From assembly GCF_024281035.1 (NCBI RefSeq), contig NZ_JAMXLH010000016.1, positions 62,001 to 126,000 of the forward strand: 64,000 bases of DNA, written 5' to 3'. The position numbers were made by a program, and so were the translations under genes. The notes under the pieces were generated by a model that was not told the DNA's origin, did not search any database, and was given only the letters and a program-made list of their open reading frames with translations. Below, piece after piece: positions 15,013-23,344 of this stretch. Every line of letters starts with the position of its first letter. Within the stretch, counting starts at the first letter, position 1. The stretch is from Paraburkholderia sp. (GTDB taxonomy: Bacteria > Pseudomonadota > Gammaproteobacteria > Burkholderiales > Burkholderiaceae).

Positions 15013-16498
15013 TCAGCGGTCCAGGCAGGCACGCAGTGTTTGTGCGAGACGGTGCGCTTCGTGCGCATCGGCGACGTTCGCGAACCCGATGATGAGGCCG
15101 CGCGGCGTTTGCTGCGTGCGGTTGCTCGCATACCAGATCGACAGCGGCAAGACCGCGAGTCCGGCGTCGCGGGCGCGGGCAGCGACGGCGACGTCGTCGA
15201 CCGGCCCTTCGGGCCCCTTTGTGAACCGCACTGCGAACTGGATGCCGCCTAGCGGCAATTCGACGATCAGCCGTTCGCCGAACGCCTGCCGCAATGCGTG
15301 CACGATCAGCGTGCGCCGCTCGCCGTACAGCGTACGCATCCGCTTCAGATGCCGGGCAAAGTGCCCCTGTTCGATGAAATCGGCCAGGGCCGCCTGCAGG
15401 AGCGCCGGCGAGCCGGCATTCATGCTGCACGCCACGCGTTCGACGCGCTCCACGGCGCGCTCCGGCACGACCGCGTACGCAAGCCGCAAACCGGGGTACA
15501 TCGCCTTGCTGAAGGTACTGCAATAGATCACGTGATCCCGCCGGTCGAGACTCTTCAAAGCAGGCAGCGGGCGGCCGAGATAGCGGAACTCGCTGTCGTA
15601 GTCGTCCTCGACGATCCAGCCCGACATTTTTTCGGCCCAATCGAGCAGTGCGATGCGACGGGAAAGCGACAGCGTGTGCCCGAGCGGGCTCTGATGCGAC
15701 GGCGTCACCAGCGCGAAGCGTGCCTGCGCGTCCAGTTGCATGCCGCGCTCGACGTCGATCCCGTCGACGTCCACCGGCACCGGGACGAGTTGCACGCCGG
15801 TCTCGGACAGGAAGCTGCGCGCGAGCAGATAGCCGGGATCCTCGAACCACACACGGTCGTTCGGACGCGCGAGACTGCGCAGCACGAGTTCCAGCGTCGA
15901 GCGGTAGCCGCCGGTGACGAACACCTGTTCCGGCACGCAGGTGACGCCGCGCAATAGCGTCAGATAAGTGGCGATGTGTTCGCGCAGCGGCCGGTAGCCG
16001 GCCGGATTCGGGTAGCCCAGCAGTGCGCGTTCGCTGCTGCGCGCCCGCTGCGACACGAGCCGGTGCCATACCTTGCGCGGAAATGCATCGAGCGCCGGGA
16101 TCCCGGGCTGCAGCGGGCGCGGCTCGCCGCTCATCGCGACGGCGATTGGCTGAGGGCGCCGTGGAGGCTGACTGTCGTGCGGCATGCCGCGCGTGTTCGC
16201 CGGCACGCGCGGGCGACGAGCGCGTGTGCGATTCCGGCAGGGACGGCGATACGAACGTGCCTGCCGCGCCGCGCATTTGCAGATATCCCTCGTCCACCAG
16301 GATCGTGTAAGCCTGCTCCACGGTGCCGCGCGCCGTGTTCAGTTGCGTTGCCAGACCGCGCAGCGCGGGCACGCGATCGCCGGGACGCAGATGACCCGCG
16401 GCAATCGCGGTTCTGAACCGCTCGCAAATCTGCAGATAGACCGGCAACTGGTGCTGCCGGTCGATTTCGATGGTCAGTGCGGGTGTTTGCGCAGACAT
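15013..16498 (-). pseudogene. MocR/PdxR-type GntR-aminotransferase regulator, frameshifted
   Basis: The first part (from ATG at 16498, MSAQTPALTIEIDRQ) is a GntR winged helix: LPVYLQICERFRTAIAAG, RVPALRGLATQLNTARGTVE, QAYTILVDEGYLQMRGAAGT. The second part, in the next frame up to 15013, is a full aminotransferase-like domain (GYPNPAGYRPLREHIATYL, VTGGYRSTLELVLR, WFEDPGYLLARS, lysine in YCSTFSKAMYPGLR). The frames meet at about 16205 in the linker between the domains, and the total length is off by one base. So one indel, real or a sequence error, breaks an otherwise intact regulator. It is divergent from the SDR gene, its probable target. Confidence 0.85.
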
Positions 16499-16690
16499 GG
16501 CGGTCTCGTGCGTGACGGGAGCAGGTGCGACTTGGACTAGTCCAGTCGACGATTCTTGGCACTTATGGCCAGGACATGATTCTTTCACAATTGCGACACG
16601 CGATGCGGCCGTTGTAAGCGTTTCGTCGGATACGGCACTCGTCACGTGCCCACGCGTTCAAATCGAATCCTTGTGTCAGGAGAGTTTGCG

Positions 16691-17434
16691 ATGAAGATCG
16701 TTGTCATCGGCGGTTCGGGCCTGATCGGCTCGCGTGTCGTCACGCTGCTCGGCGAAGCGGGCCATCAAGCGCTAGCCGCATCGCCGCGCACCGGCGTCAA
16801 TACCATCACGGGCGAAGGCCTGACCGACGCATTGACGGACGCGGACGTCGTCGTGGACGTGGCGAATGCGCCGTCATGGGAACCGCAGGCGGTACTGGAC
16901 TTCTTCCGCACGTCCGCACGCAATCTCGGCAAGGCCGAAGTGGCCGCAGGCGTGCGCCATCACGTTGCGCTGTCGATCGTCGGCTGCGACCGGATGCCGG
17001 AGAACGGCTATTTCGCGGCCAAGGTCGCGCAGGAACAGGCGATCGAAGCGGCGGGCGTTCCGTACACGGTTGTGCGCGCAACGCAATTCATGGAATTCAT
17101 CGGCGGTATTGCGGATTTCGGCACGGAAGGCGGCACGGTGCGCATCGGCGACGGACTGTTTCAGCCGATCGCGGCAGAAGACGTCGCGGCACTCATCGCG
17201 CAATTCGCACTCGCCGGGCCGCTGAACGGCACGGTCGAGATCGCGGGCCCGGATCGCGCGCCGTTCGCGGAGATCGTCGCGCGCTATCTGAAGTCGGCCG
17301 GCGACACGCGCGCGGTTGTGACCGATCGCGACGCCCGCTACTACGGCGGCCGTGTCGAGGAAAAGTCGCTCGTGCCGCTCGGGCCCGCGCGACTCGGCCG
17401 CATCCGTCTCGACGAGTGGCTTGCACGAGGCTGA
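16691..17434 (+). CDS. NmrA-like NAD(P)-binding SDR protein
   Basis: A 247-aa atypical short-chain dehydrogenase. GGSGLIGSRVV at residues 7-17 is the dinucleotide-binding GxxGxxG loop; VVVDVANAPSWEP and ALSIVGCDRMPENGYFAAK follow, with YF..K near the usual Tyr-x3-Lys place. Many members act as quinone or redox sensors rather than classical dehydrogenases. The ATG at 16691 has an AGGAGA site. The divergent MocR gene 193 bp away probably controlled it, and a LysR gene follows on the same strand. Confidence 0.85.
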   Translation: MKIVVIGGSGLIGSRVVTLLGEAGHQALAASPRTGVNTITGEGLTDALTDADVVVDVANAPSWEPQAVLDFFRTSARNLGKAEVAAGVRHHVALSIVGCDRMPENGYFAAKVAQEQAIEAAGVPYTVVRATQFMEFIGGIADFGTEGGTVRIGDGLFQPIAAEDVAALIAQFALAGPLNGTVEIAGPDRAPFAEIVARYLKSAGDTRAVVTDRDARYYGGRVEEKSLVPLGPARLGRIRLDEWLARG

Positions 17435-17489
17435 TTCGCGTTCGCACTTGTGGCGGTTCGCCGGCGTGGGCCGGCGACGGGCAATCGGG

Positions 17490-18554
17490 ATGAGCGGTAT
17501 GTCTGGGGCGGCGGAAATGAATCAATCGGATACATCGGAGCATGGCGCTCGCCGCGACCTGGCCAGTCGCGCCGATGCATTGTCGGCAAGCTTTGGTGCG
17601 AGCTATGCGGGCATCCTTGCATTCGTCGCCGTGGCGAGCGAGGGGAGCTTTACCAAGGCCGCCGAACGTCTCGGAGTCGGCCGGCCGGCCGTGAGCCGGA
17701 ACGTCCAGAAGCTGGAAACGCAGTTGAGTACGCGGTTGTTCCAGCGGACCACGCGCACGACCGAACTGACGCGCGAAGGCCAACGATTCTTCGAGAACTG
17801 CCATCAGGGCGTTGCGCAGATCGTGGAGGCCATGAACGACATGCTGGAACTGCGGCAGGGGCCGCCGCGCGGCCTCATTCGTATCAGTTCCGCGGTGGGA
17901 TTTGGCAGGAGAGTCGTTGCGCCGCTGCTGGAAACGTTTGCTCAGGCTTACCCCGACATCTTGATCGATCTGCTGCTCGACGACCGGCCGATCGATCTGG
18001 TGTCGGAGCGGATCGACGTCTCGTTCCGCAATGGACGCATCGAGGACTCCAGCATCATTGCCCGGCAACTGATTCCGATGCAGATGGCGCTCTGCGCGGC
18101 GCCGTCGTATGCGGCGAGGCATGGCCTCCCGCAGAGTCTGGAGGATCTGCGCCGGCACGAGTGCATCAATTTCCGTTTTGCCAGCGGACGCATATTCGAA
18201 TGGGAATTCAATGTCGATGGCCGAGTGCAAAAGTACCTGCCGACGTCCCGCCTCACGTTCAACGACGCGGATCTGGTGTTGCGCTCGGTTCTGAACGGAT
18301 CGGGCATTGCGCAGATGGCGGGCTATCAGATTCGCGACCATATCGCATCGAACGAACTCGTCGTCGCAATGGCGAAGCATGTGCCGGAAGATCGCGGCCA
18401 CTATATCTGCTATCTCAGCCGGCAACATCTTCCGGCGCGCATCCGGATCTTCGTCGACTTCATGACCGAACAGATACGCGCACTCGACTTGAACTGCATG
18501 ACCCGATTTAATCCGGATATCGCCGATGCTTCATCGGCGGGATTGGCTGCTTGA
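17490..18554 (+). CDS. LysR-family transcriptional regulator
   Basis: About 354 aa, with an N-terminal winged helix (AFVAVASEGSFTKAAERLGV, GRPAVSRNVQKLETQLSTRL, FQRTTRTTELTREGQRFFEN) and a periplasmic-binding-type effector domain of the type that controls adjacent reductases and drug-export genes (GLIRISSAVGFGRRVVAPLL, VSFRNGRIEDSSIIARQL). An alternative ATG at 17517 gives 345 aa. It follows the SDR gene by 55 bp and may control it or itself; the ligand cannot be told. Confidence 0.9.
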   Translation: MSGMSGAAEMNQSDTSEHGARRDLASRADALSASFGASYAGILAFVAVASEGSFTKAAERLGVGRPAVSRNVQKLETQLSTRLFQRTTRTTELTREGQRFFENCHQGVAQIVEAMNDMLELRQGPPRGLIRISSAVGFGRRVVAPLLETFAQAYPDILIDLLLDDRPIDLVSERIDVSFRNGRIEDSSIIARQLIPMQMALCAAPSYAARHGLPQSLEDLRRHECINFRFASGRIFEWEFNVDGRVQKYLPTSRLTFNDADLVLRSVLNGSGIAQMAGYQIRDHIASNELVVAMAKHVPEDRGHYICYLSRQHLPARIRIFVDFMTEQIRALDLNCMTRFNPDIADASSAGLAA

Positions 18555-18613
18555 GGAATCCGTGAAGAAAAACACCGAGGGCCCACGGTAAAACCGTCGA
18601 GCATCAGTCACGG

Positions 18614-18778
18614 GCCACGCCGCTTTGCGATGTCTTGCACGAATGGCCGATTGTGCAGCGCAAGCTTGTTTCCGAAGGCTTCGCCGTTGCGAAAATTCTC
18701 GACTACAGCCTCCAGCGTTGGGAAGCGCTTTCGCGCTATCTCGACGACAGGCGCGCGTCCATCGATAGCAACCAGGTT
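18614..18778 (+). mobile_element. IS66-family transposase (TnpC) C-terminal remnant
   Basis: The plus strand reads ATPLCDVLHEWPIVQRK then KILDYSLQRWEALSRYLDD and IDSNQV. This is the IS66 transposase segment that ends with the catalytic region (family reading: YLDDG...IDNNQVENQIRP). Similarity stops at NQV, just before the catalytic Glu, and nothing else of IS66 (tnpA, tnpB, N-terminus) is nearby. The element is a dead fragment of about 165 bp. The minus-strand 62-aa frame over it is a shadow. Confidence 0.8.
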
Positions 18779-19100
18779 CATGCCGCTATGGCGCATGACA
18801 GCGATTGTTGCCGCCCGGGCAACATGGTGAACGCATTCGCGATGCTACTGCCGCGCGATGCACCGACCTACAATCCGTTTCGACGATGGCCGCATAAACG
18901 GTAGCGGCATTTTGATGGCCACCGGCAGCCAGCTGTTCCGTGCTGACGCGCATCTGCGCCCCCCCATTGAAACGAAACGGACTTCGCGCCAGTTCCGCGC
19001 GGCCAGCATATGTTCGACCGTACGCCTTCGTATCGCCGTCGAATCCAGCATCTTGTCGAGGCTTTGCTGCATCGAATCCCGCGGGAGAAAGGAGAACATC
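18779..19100. other. Intergenic scar between IS66 remnant and DedA gene
   Basis: About 320 bp. A minus-strand frame (part of 18845-19291) reads on without a recognisable domain, and the plus-strand frame is an extension of the transposase remnant. Likely degraded sequence. The DedA ribosome site (AAAGGAGAAC) lies at its right end. Confidence 0.3.
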
Positions 19101-20177
19101 ATGTTGTTATCCGAATTAATCGCCCGGTACGGCGTGCTGATCGTTTTCCTGAATGTGTTTGGGTCTTCCGTCGGCTTGCCGCTACCGGCCTCGCCAACGT
19201 TAATTATGGTCGGTGCCAGCATGTCGCTTGCAACGGGCGGGTTGTCGTCGACCTTCACGCAATTGGGCGAGGTGGTGGGGGCTGCCGTCATTGGCGGAGT
19301 ACTCGGTGATCTGGTCTGGTTTCAGTGCGGCAAGCGTTACGGCGTTCGCACGCTTTACAGCGTCTGCAAACTGCTGATGGCACGGCAGACCTGCATCGGG
19401 CCAATGCAGCGCTTCTTCGGGCGTTGGGGCGTTCGTGTTCTTGTCGTCGCCCGGTTCGTTCCTGGGCTCTCGTTCGTTTCGGTGCTGTTATGCGGGGTTA
19501 TGGCGATCCCGTTGCGCTCGTTCATTCTGCAGGATGGCGCGGGCCTTGCGCTTTGGGCGTCGGTGGCCGTGGTCGCTGGCGCGATGTTCGCGGCGACGAT
19601 CGAGCGGACTGTCGCGCTTATCTGGCGTTTCGGCTGGCAGGCTTCGATTGCATTCGGGTTCGCGTGCGTACTGTATGGGCTATACCGGCGCTTGCGCGCC
19701 GCCCGTCATGAAGGGACGAACATGAAAGCCCGGATCGGCGCAGGCGCTGCGAGTGTGCGGTTGTCCAAAAACGTTGCGTTATCCTCGAATTTGACGCCGC
19801 TCGGCGAGGACCGAGCCCTCCCTTTGTCGTTGGCGGCGCCGTGCATGACAACGAACGCTGCCGACGGGAAAACGAGGGGCGCGTTCGCGCGAGCCGGACG
19901 ACCATTTGACGCCGTTTCGGCGCGCGGGTACATGCGAGGGTGGAACATCAACTGCCTGAGGTATTTTTCCGTTCCATATATTCGCGCATGCCAAAAGAAG
20001 CAAAGAAGGTGGCCGCGGAAAACCGGGCGAACCCGACCGTTGTGGCCACAAAGAGAGCTACGGATAAAGAGATCCTGGCGACGGCGTTACCTTTCGGGAT
20101 GCGTGCCATCGAGGGCGGAGCCAGACGCCATGCGCAGGTGTCCCCAGGGCGATTCCGGTCTGTTCAGTTGGCTTTAA
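19101..20177 (+). CDS. DedA/VTT-domain membrane protein with an altered C-terminus
   Basis: The ATG at 19101 has a GAAAGGAGAAC site. Residues 1 to about 200 are a DedA/SNARE-associated membrane protein: LIARYGVLIVFLNVFGSSVG, GLPLPASPTLIMVGA, GGVLGDLVWFQCGKRYG, FFGRWGVRVLVVARFVPGLS with the conserved Arg and Gly, then two helices ending YGLYRRLRAARHEG. DedA proteins help flip or transport undecaprenyl-phosphate and maintain proton-motive force. The remaining ~150 residues (to 20177) are Arg-rich, low in hydrophobic pattern and unlike the rhodanese domain that often follows; they look like read-through into noncoding or IS-derived sequence. The domain is probably functional, the tail is not. 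Confidence 0.7.
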   Translation: MLLSELIARYGVLIVFLNVFGSSVGLPLPASPTLIMVGASMSLATGGLSSTFTQLGEVVGAAVIGGVLGDLVWFQCGKRYGVRTLYSVCKLLMARQTCIGPMQRFFGRWGVRVLVVARFVPGLSFVSVLLCGVMAIPLRSFILQDGAGLALWASVAVVAGAMFAATIERTVALIWRFGWQASIAFGFACVLYGLYRRLRAARHEGTNMKARIGAGAASVRLSKNVALSSNLTPLGEDRALPLSLAAPCMTTNAADGKTRGAFARAGRPFDAVSARGYMRGWNINCLRYFSVPYIRACQKKQRRWPRKTGRTRPLWPQRELRIKRSWRRRYLSGCVPSRAEPDAMRRCPQGDSGLFSWL

Positions 20178-20269
20178 GGTGACCGGCTCGCGCTTTGAAA
20201 AATGGTTCATCGAGGACTACCGGGAACGCGGCGCGTATTCGTCCTGCGCGCAGTCTGCCGTGGCGAGGT

Positions 20270-20453
20270 GCACGATCCCAGGCGAGCGCATCCGGCTGAC
20301 TCGCTCGATAACGTTGCTTGCCTCCGTTGCGCTGCAGCGCGCGGCTAATCGTGGAAGGAGTTCGTGCCAGTCTGGCCGCAATAGACCGGATCGACCATCG
20401 GGCCATCGGGCCACCAGACAGCGAGAAATTTCCTCGCGTTCCACCAGCATTTC
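20270..20453 (-). mobile_element. IS30-family transposase N-terminal remnant, frameshifted
   Basis: On the minus strand one frame gives VEREEISRCLVAR, and the next gives RSIAARLARTPSTISRALQR then NGGKQRYRASQPDALAWDRA. Together these match the helix-turn-helix N-terminus of IS30 transposases (family reading: EEREEISRGL..IA..LGR..STISRE..RNGG). The switch of frame near 20400 and the lack of the DDE catalytic domain show a dead fragment. It lies on the other side of the DedA gene from the IS66 remnant. Confidence 0.7.
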
Positions 20454-20599
20454 GTCGGGCCATTGGCCACTTTCGCTTGTGTTCGTAACCTTCCTGGCTA
20501 GAGTGAAAAGTACCGTAGGTACCTGCTTGAGGGCAGTCGGCCGTCGCAAATTGCGCGAGCGGCCTGCGGGCGCGTAAGTTGCGCCGACCAGGAGGTAAC

Positions 20600-21034
20600 A
20601 TGAAACGCTTCATTGCGAGGCTCGGAACGAGCATTACCCCGGCGCTAATGCGGGGCACCGCGGCAGGCGCGGTTTTGCTGGCGTCCTCCGTCTTTTTCGC
20701 ATCAGCGTTTGCCCAGCCCGTTACCACGGGGCCTCTCAGCATCACCGGGTCGGCCGTCGTGCGCGGGCCGTTGACCGTCGATGGCTCGCTCACAGTCGCC
20801 GGTGACATCTACGCCCGCGGGCCGATCACGGCGGACTGGATCGAACGGATTCCGTTCAACGATCCCGCCGTACGCAGGCGCCGGGGAGAAAACCTGTTCG
20901 ATGGCCCGCTCACCGTGCACGGCCCGCTGATCGTGCACGGCGATCTGGAAGTGGACGGCCCGATTACCGTCGGCGGCCCTGCCGGTGCTGTCGGGCGCGT
21001 GAATGCCGAGGGGCCGATTACCGAGCGCCGTTGA
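20600..21034 (+). CDS. Exported repeat protein with bactofilin-like GPLTVxG units
   Basis: A 144-aa protein with a signal peptide (to about residue 38, ASAFAQ). The mature part is built from short repeats such as GPLSITG, GPLTVDGSLTVAGDIYARGP, DGPLTVHGPLIVHGDLEVDG and GPITVGG, each about 6-7 residues with alternating Val/Leu/Ile. This predicts a right-handed beta-helix like those of bactofilins, but secreted. The ATG has an AGGAGG site. The family is not known to me; a surface or periplasmic scaffold role is inference. Confidence 0.6.
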   Translation: MKRFIARLGTSITPALMRGTAAGAVLLASSVFFASAFAQPVTTGPLSITGSAVVRGPLTVDGSLTVAGDIYARGPITADWIERIPFNDPAVRRRRGENLFDGPLTVHGPLIVHGDLEVDGPITVGGPAGAVGRVNAEGPITERR

Positions 21035-21161
21035 ATCTGCGCCGGACGAGATGTCTGCAGGTCTGTAGCGTTTGGCAGCTTGTCGCCGGTTGAATTCGTC
21101 GTCGCGAACGGTCGATCCCGGAAGCGCGGCGGCTGACCGGTACGTTCTTATCAAATCGAGG

Positions 21162-21368
21162 CTAGCGCCGCCCGCTGCGGCCCCATACGTAGCGCACCCA
21201 ACGCTGCCACCGGCTTTGCGGCGGGGCGGGCGTGTGCGCAGCCTGTGCTTCGCGGTCGCGCTGGACGGACTTCTGCACCTGTTCATGAATCTGCCGCAAC
21301 GTCATGCCGCCTGGGCCCTTCAGCTTATCGGGATCCGAAGCAGGATCGAGATCAGGATCGTCTGTCAT
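21162..21368 (-). CDS. Small hypothetical protein (68 aa)
   Basis: Starts MTDDPDLDPASDPDKLKGPG with an acidic, proline-rich N-terminus, has a helical middle GMTLRQIHEQVQKSVQRDRE, and ends in a basic tryptophan-rich tail SRWQRWVRYVWGRSGRR. The frame is open much further upstream, but the coding look starts here. The ribosome site is weak. Cytosolic, no membrane helix. No family recognised. Confidence 0.45.
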   Translation of the reverse strand: MTDDPDLDPASDPDKLKGPGGMTLRQIHEQVQKSVQRDREAQAAHTPAPPQSRWQRWVRYVWGRSGRR

Positions 21369-21552
21369 GGGAGTCGCTCGTTTCTGATGCTGCGATTCGA
21401 TCTTGATACAGATGCCCCGTTGCAGCAAGCATGCGGACGCGGCGTAGTCCAATCCACATGAAGACACGATCGACGTCGCCCAATCTCCGGACCCGCAGTA
21501 CATGTTTCGCCAAGGTCGGGGACACGGCGCACGCGTCGTGCGCCGACCGGCT

Positions 21553-21960
21553 CTACTGCACGCCCTTCGCGGAAAACACTTCCTGGGCAGCAAACAACGC
21601 ATTCAGGGCTGCGGGGAAGCCAGCGTAAACCGCCATCTGCATGAACACCTCCACGATTTCCTCACACGTACAGCCCACATTCAGCGCTGCTTCGATATGA
21701 ACCTTCAGTTGTGGCTGGGCATTGCCGAGTGCGGCAAGAGCCGCGATCGTCGCAATCTCGCGAGCACGCAGGTCGAGTTGAGGCCGGCTGTAGATATCGC
21801 CAAAACCGAATTCAATTAGCATGCGACTGAAGTCGGGAGCGATAGGCGCAAGCGCCGCGACAACCTTCTCCCCAACTTCGCCGTCGATCTCCCTTAATTT
21901 TTTCCAGCCCCGCTCGTATCGGTCCTGACTCGTGTTCGCTGTGTTGAATCCTCTGTCCAT
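21553..21960 (-). CDS. Carboxymuconolactone decarboxylase family protein
   Basis: A 135-aa protein matching the CMD family through most of its length: YERGWKKLREIDGEVGEKVV, FGFGDIYSRPQLDLRAREIA, IAALAALGNAQPQLKVHIEA, ALNVGCTCEEIVEVFMQMAV, YAGFPAALNALFAAQEVF. The pattern is that of gamma-carboxymuconolactone decarboxylase and related enzymes rather than AhpD, with GCTCEE in place of a CxxC with His. The start overlaps the MerR gene end by 67 bp, so the two are on one transcript. Confidence 0.85.
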   Translation of the reverse strand: MDRGFNTANTSQDRYERGWKKLREIDGEVGEKVVAALAPIAPDFSRMLIEFGFGDIYSRPQLDLRAREIATIAALAALGNAQPQLKVHIEAALNVGCTCEEIVEVFMQMAVYAGFPAALNALFAAQEVFSAKGVQ

Positions 21961-22379
21961 GACGGGTCCTCGTTGCGTTGATGTGGTCGAAAACTGCCGT
22001 CATGCCGTACCGCGTTCGCTACTGCCGACTCGTACCAGGCGATCTTGTCCTCGATCGCCGCAAGACTGGTCTGCAGTTCGGCGAGATGCCGCAGGGCCGT
22101 AACACGATGCGTAGCGAGCATTTCGCGTCGCGCGCCGTAGGTCGAGTCGCCCTGCGCGCGAAGGTCGGAAAACGCCTTTATCGACGCTATCGGCATACCT
22201 GTCGCTTTCAGGCGCATGACGAATTGCAGCCAGTCCAGATCGGACGGCGAGTACAGCCGATGTCCGGCGGCAGTCCGTCCTGTCGGGCGCAGCAGGCCCG
22301 CCTGCTCGTAATAACGCAAGGTATGCGCGGAGACACCAGTGGCTGCGGCCACCTGACCGATAGTTAGCGATTTCGACAT
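21894..22379 (-). CDS. MerR-family transcriptional regulator
   Basis: A MerR winged helix at residues 4-70: LTIGQVAAATGVSAHTLRYY, EQAGLLRPTGRTAAGHRLYS, DLDWLQFVMRLKATGMPIAS. A dimerisation helix follows (ATHRVTALRHLAELQTSLAA, IEDKIAWYESA). No Cys or metal-binding motif at the C-terminus, so a small organic effector is likely. The final ~35 residues overlap the CMD gene in another frame and may be extra. The ATG has no strong Shine-Dalgarno. It probably controls the CMD gene it precedes. Confidence 0.85.
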   Translation of the reverse strand: MSKSLTIGQVAAATGVSAHTLRYYEQAGLLRPTGRTAAGHRLYSPSDLDWLQFVMRLKATGMPIASIKAFSDLRAQGDSTYGARREMLATHRVTALRHLAELQTSLAAIEDKIAWYESAVANAVRHDGSFRPHQRNEDPSWTEDSTQRTRVRTDTSGAGKN

Positions 22380-22744
22380 GACGAACCCGAGGTTAGGACT
22401 TCGAGTGCACTCTAAGTCAAGCGCTACGCTGTGTCATCGGTATCGGGGTGTCGTTGCACTGGGCACACCCATCTCCGGGGGGCGCACGGCGGTTCCGGAA
22501 CTTCCGTATTCGGCTGCGGCCAGCGGCACCTTTCGCGGGTTTCGACGGTACTGGCATGGACCGATGAGACGTTTGCCCGTGGCGAAGTTTGGAATCGTTA
22601 GTCGACGGGAGAATGATTGCTTTAGGCAGGCTGGAACGTCGAAGGCGGGCAACGACGACTGACTGCATCGGCCGACGATTGCCCAACTCCAGGCAGTCCA
22701 TGCCACCGCCTGATTTCCAGGTAATCGAATTCATCGAGAAATTG
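22380..22744. other. Intergenic region upstream of MerR gene
   Basis: About 365 bp with the MerR promoter at its left end. MerR-type operators are expected near 22380-22440 (the CTCTAAGTCAAGCGCTACGC stretch is a candidate). No gene is evident; short frames in both directions have no recognisable product. Confidence 0.3.
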
Positions 22745-23038
22745 CTACAGAATGCCGTTCAGCATGGGATGGGACTTCACCGGAGCGAATTCCGTTATGC
22801 GGTAAGCCGCTAAGCCATGCTGATAAAACGGGTCGCGCGCAAGAATCGCATCCAGTTCCGCGCGGCTGACGCGGCCACTCACAAGAATGACGCCTCCATC
22901 GCGCGGGTTTTTGGGCCCGGACGCGAGGAACACTTCATTGGCATATTGCTCATCGAGAAAACTACGATGTGCTTCCAACTGGATTTCAATGGCGTTAAGG
23001 GGCTTCAGATACGAGAGTTCTACGATATACATCGCCAT
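22745..23038 (-). CDS. YciI-like protein
   Basis: A 97-aa single-domain protein of the YciI/YCII fold: MYIVELSYLKPLNAIEIQLE with the conserved Glu, EAHRSFLDEQYANEVFLASG with the conserved His and Gly, and AELDAILARDPFYQHGLAAY. Distantly related to muconolactone isomerase and likely a small dimeric enzyme with His/Asp residues. The second ATG of MAM (MYIV) is an equally good start. The neighbours do not point to a substrate. Confidence 0.85.
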   Translation of the reverse strand: MAMYIVELSYLKPLNAIEIQLEAHRSFLDEQYANEVFLASGPKNPRDGGVILVSGRVSRAELDAILARDPFYQHGLAAYRITEFAPVKSHPMLNGIL

Positions 23039-23344
23039 AACCTATAAAAGCGTTTTAAAAATTGTTTCGCCCAAATCGTACATTACAAAAGCCGGGTCTC
23101 GCGCTGAATGGGGCGGTCTCTACCGCGTTCGTCAATCAGCGTTTACAAGGGGTGGTGCTGCACGGCAAGCGCGACAGGAAAATGACGATAGCGATTTGCG
23201 CGGCGTTGGTTTGTCGAATGACAAACTCCGGCAATCAAGGCGACCTGAGATCTTGCCGTAATTCAGTTATCCGGCGGCGCGGACCAATATTCATGTAAGA
23301 AACAAGGGAGTCGGGCGCAGTCGACCAGCCTGGGAGAATCGGTG

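Noticed and set aside
18608..18796. A 62-aa minus-strand ORF
   Set aside because: It is antisense to the IS66 transposase remnant, which explains the sequence.
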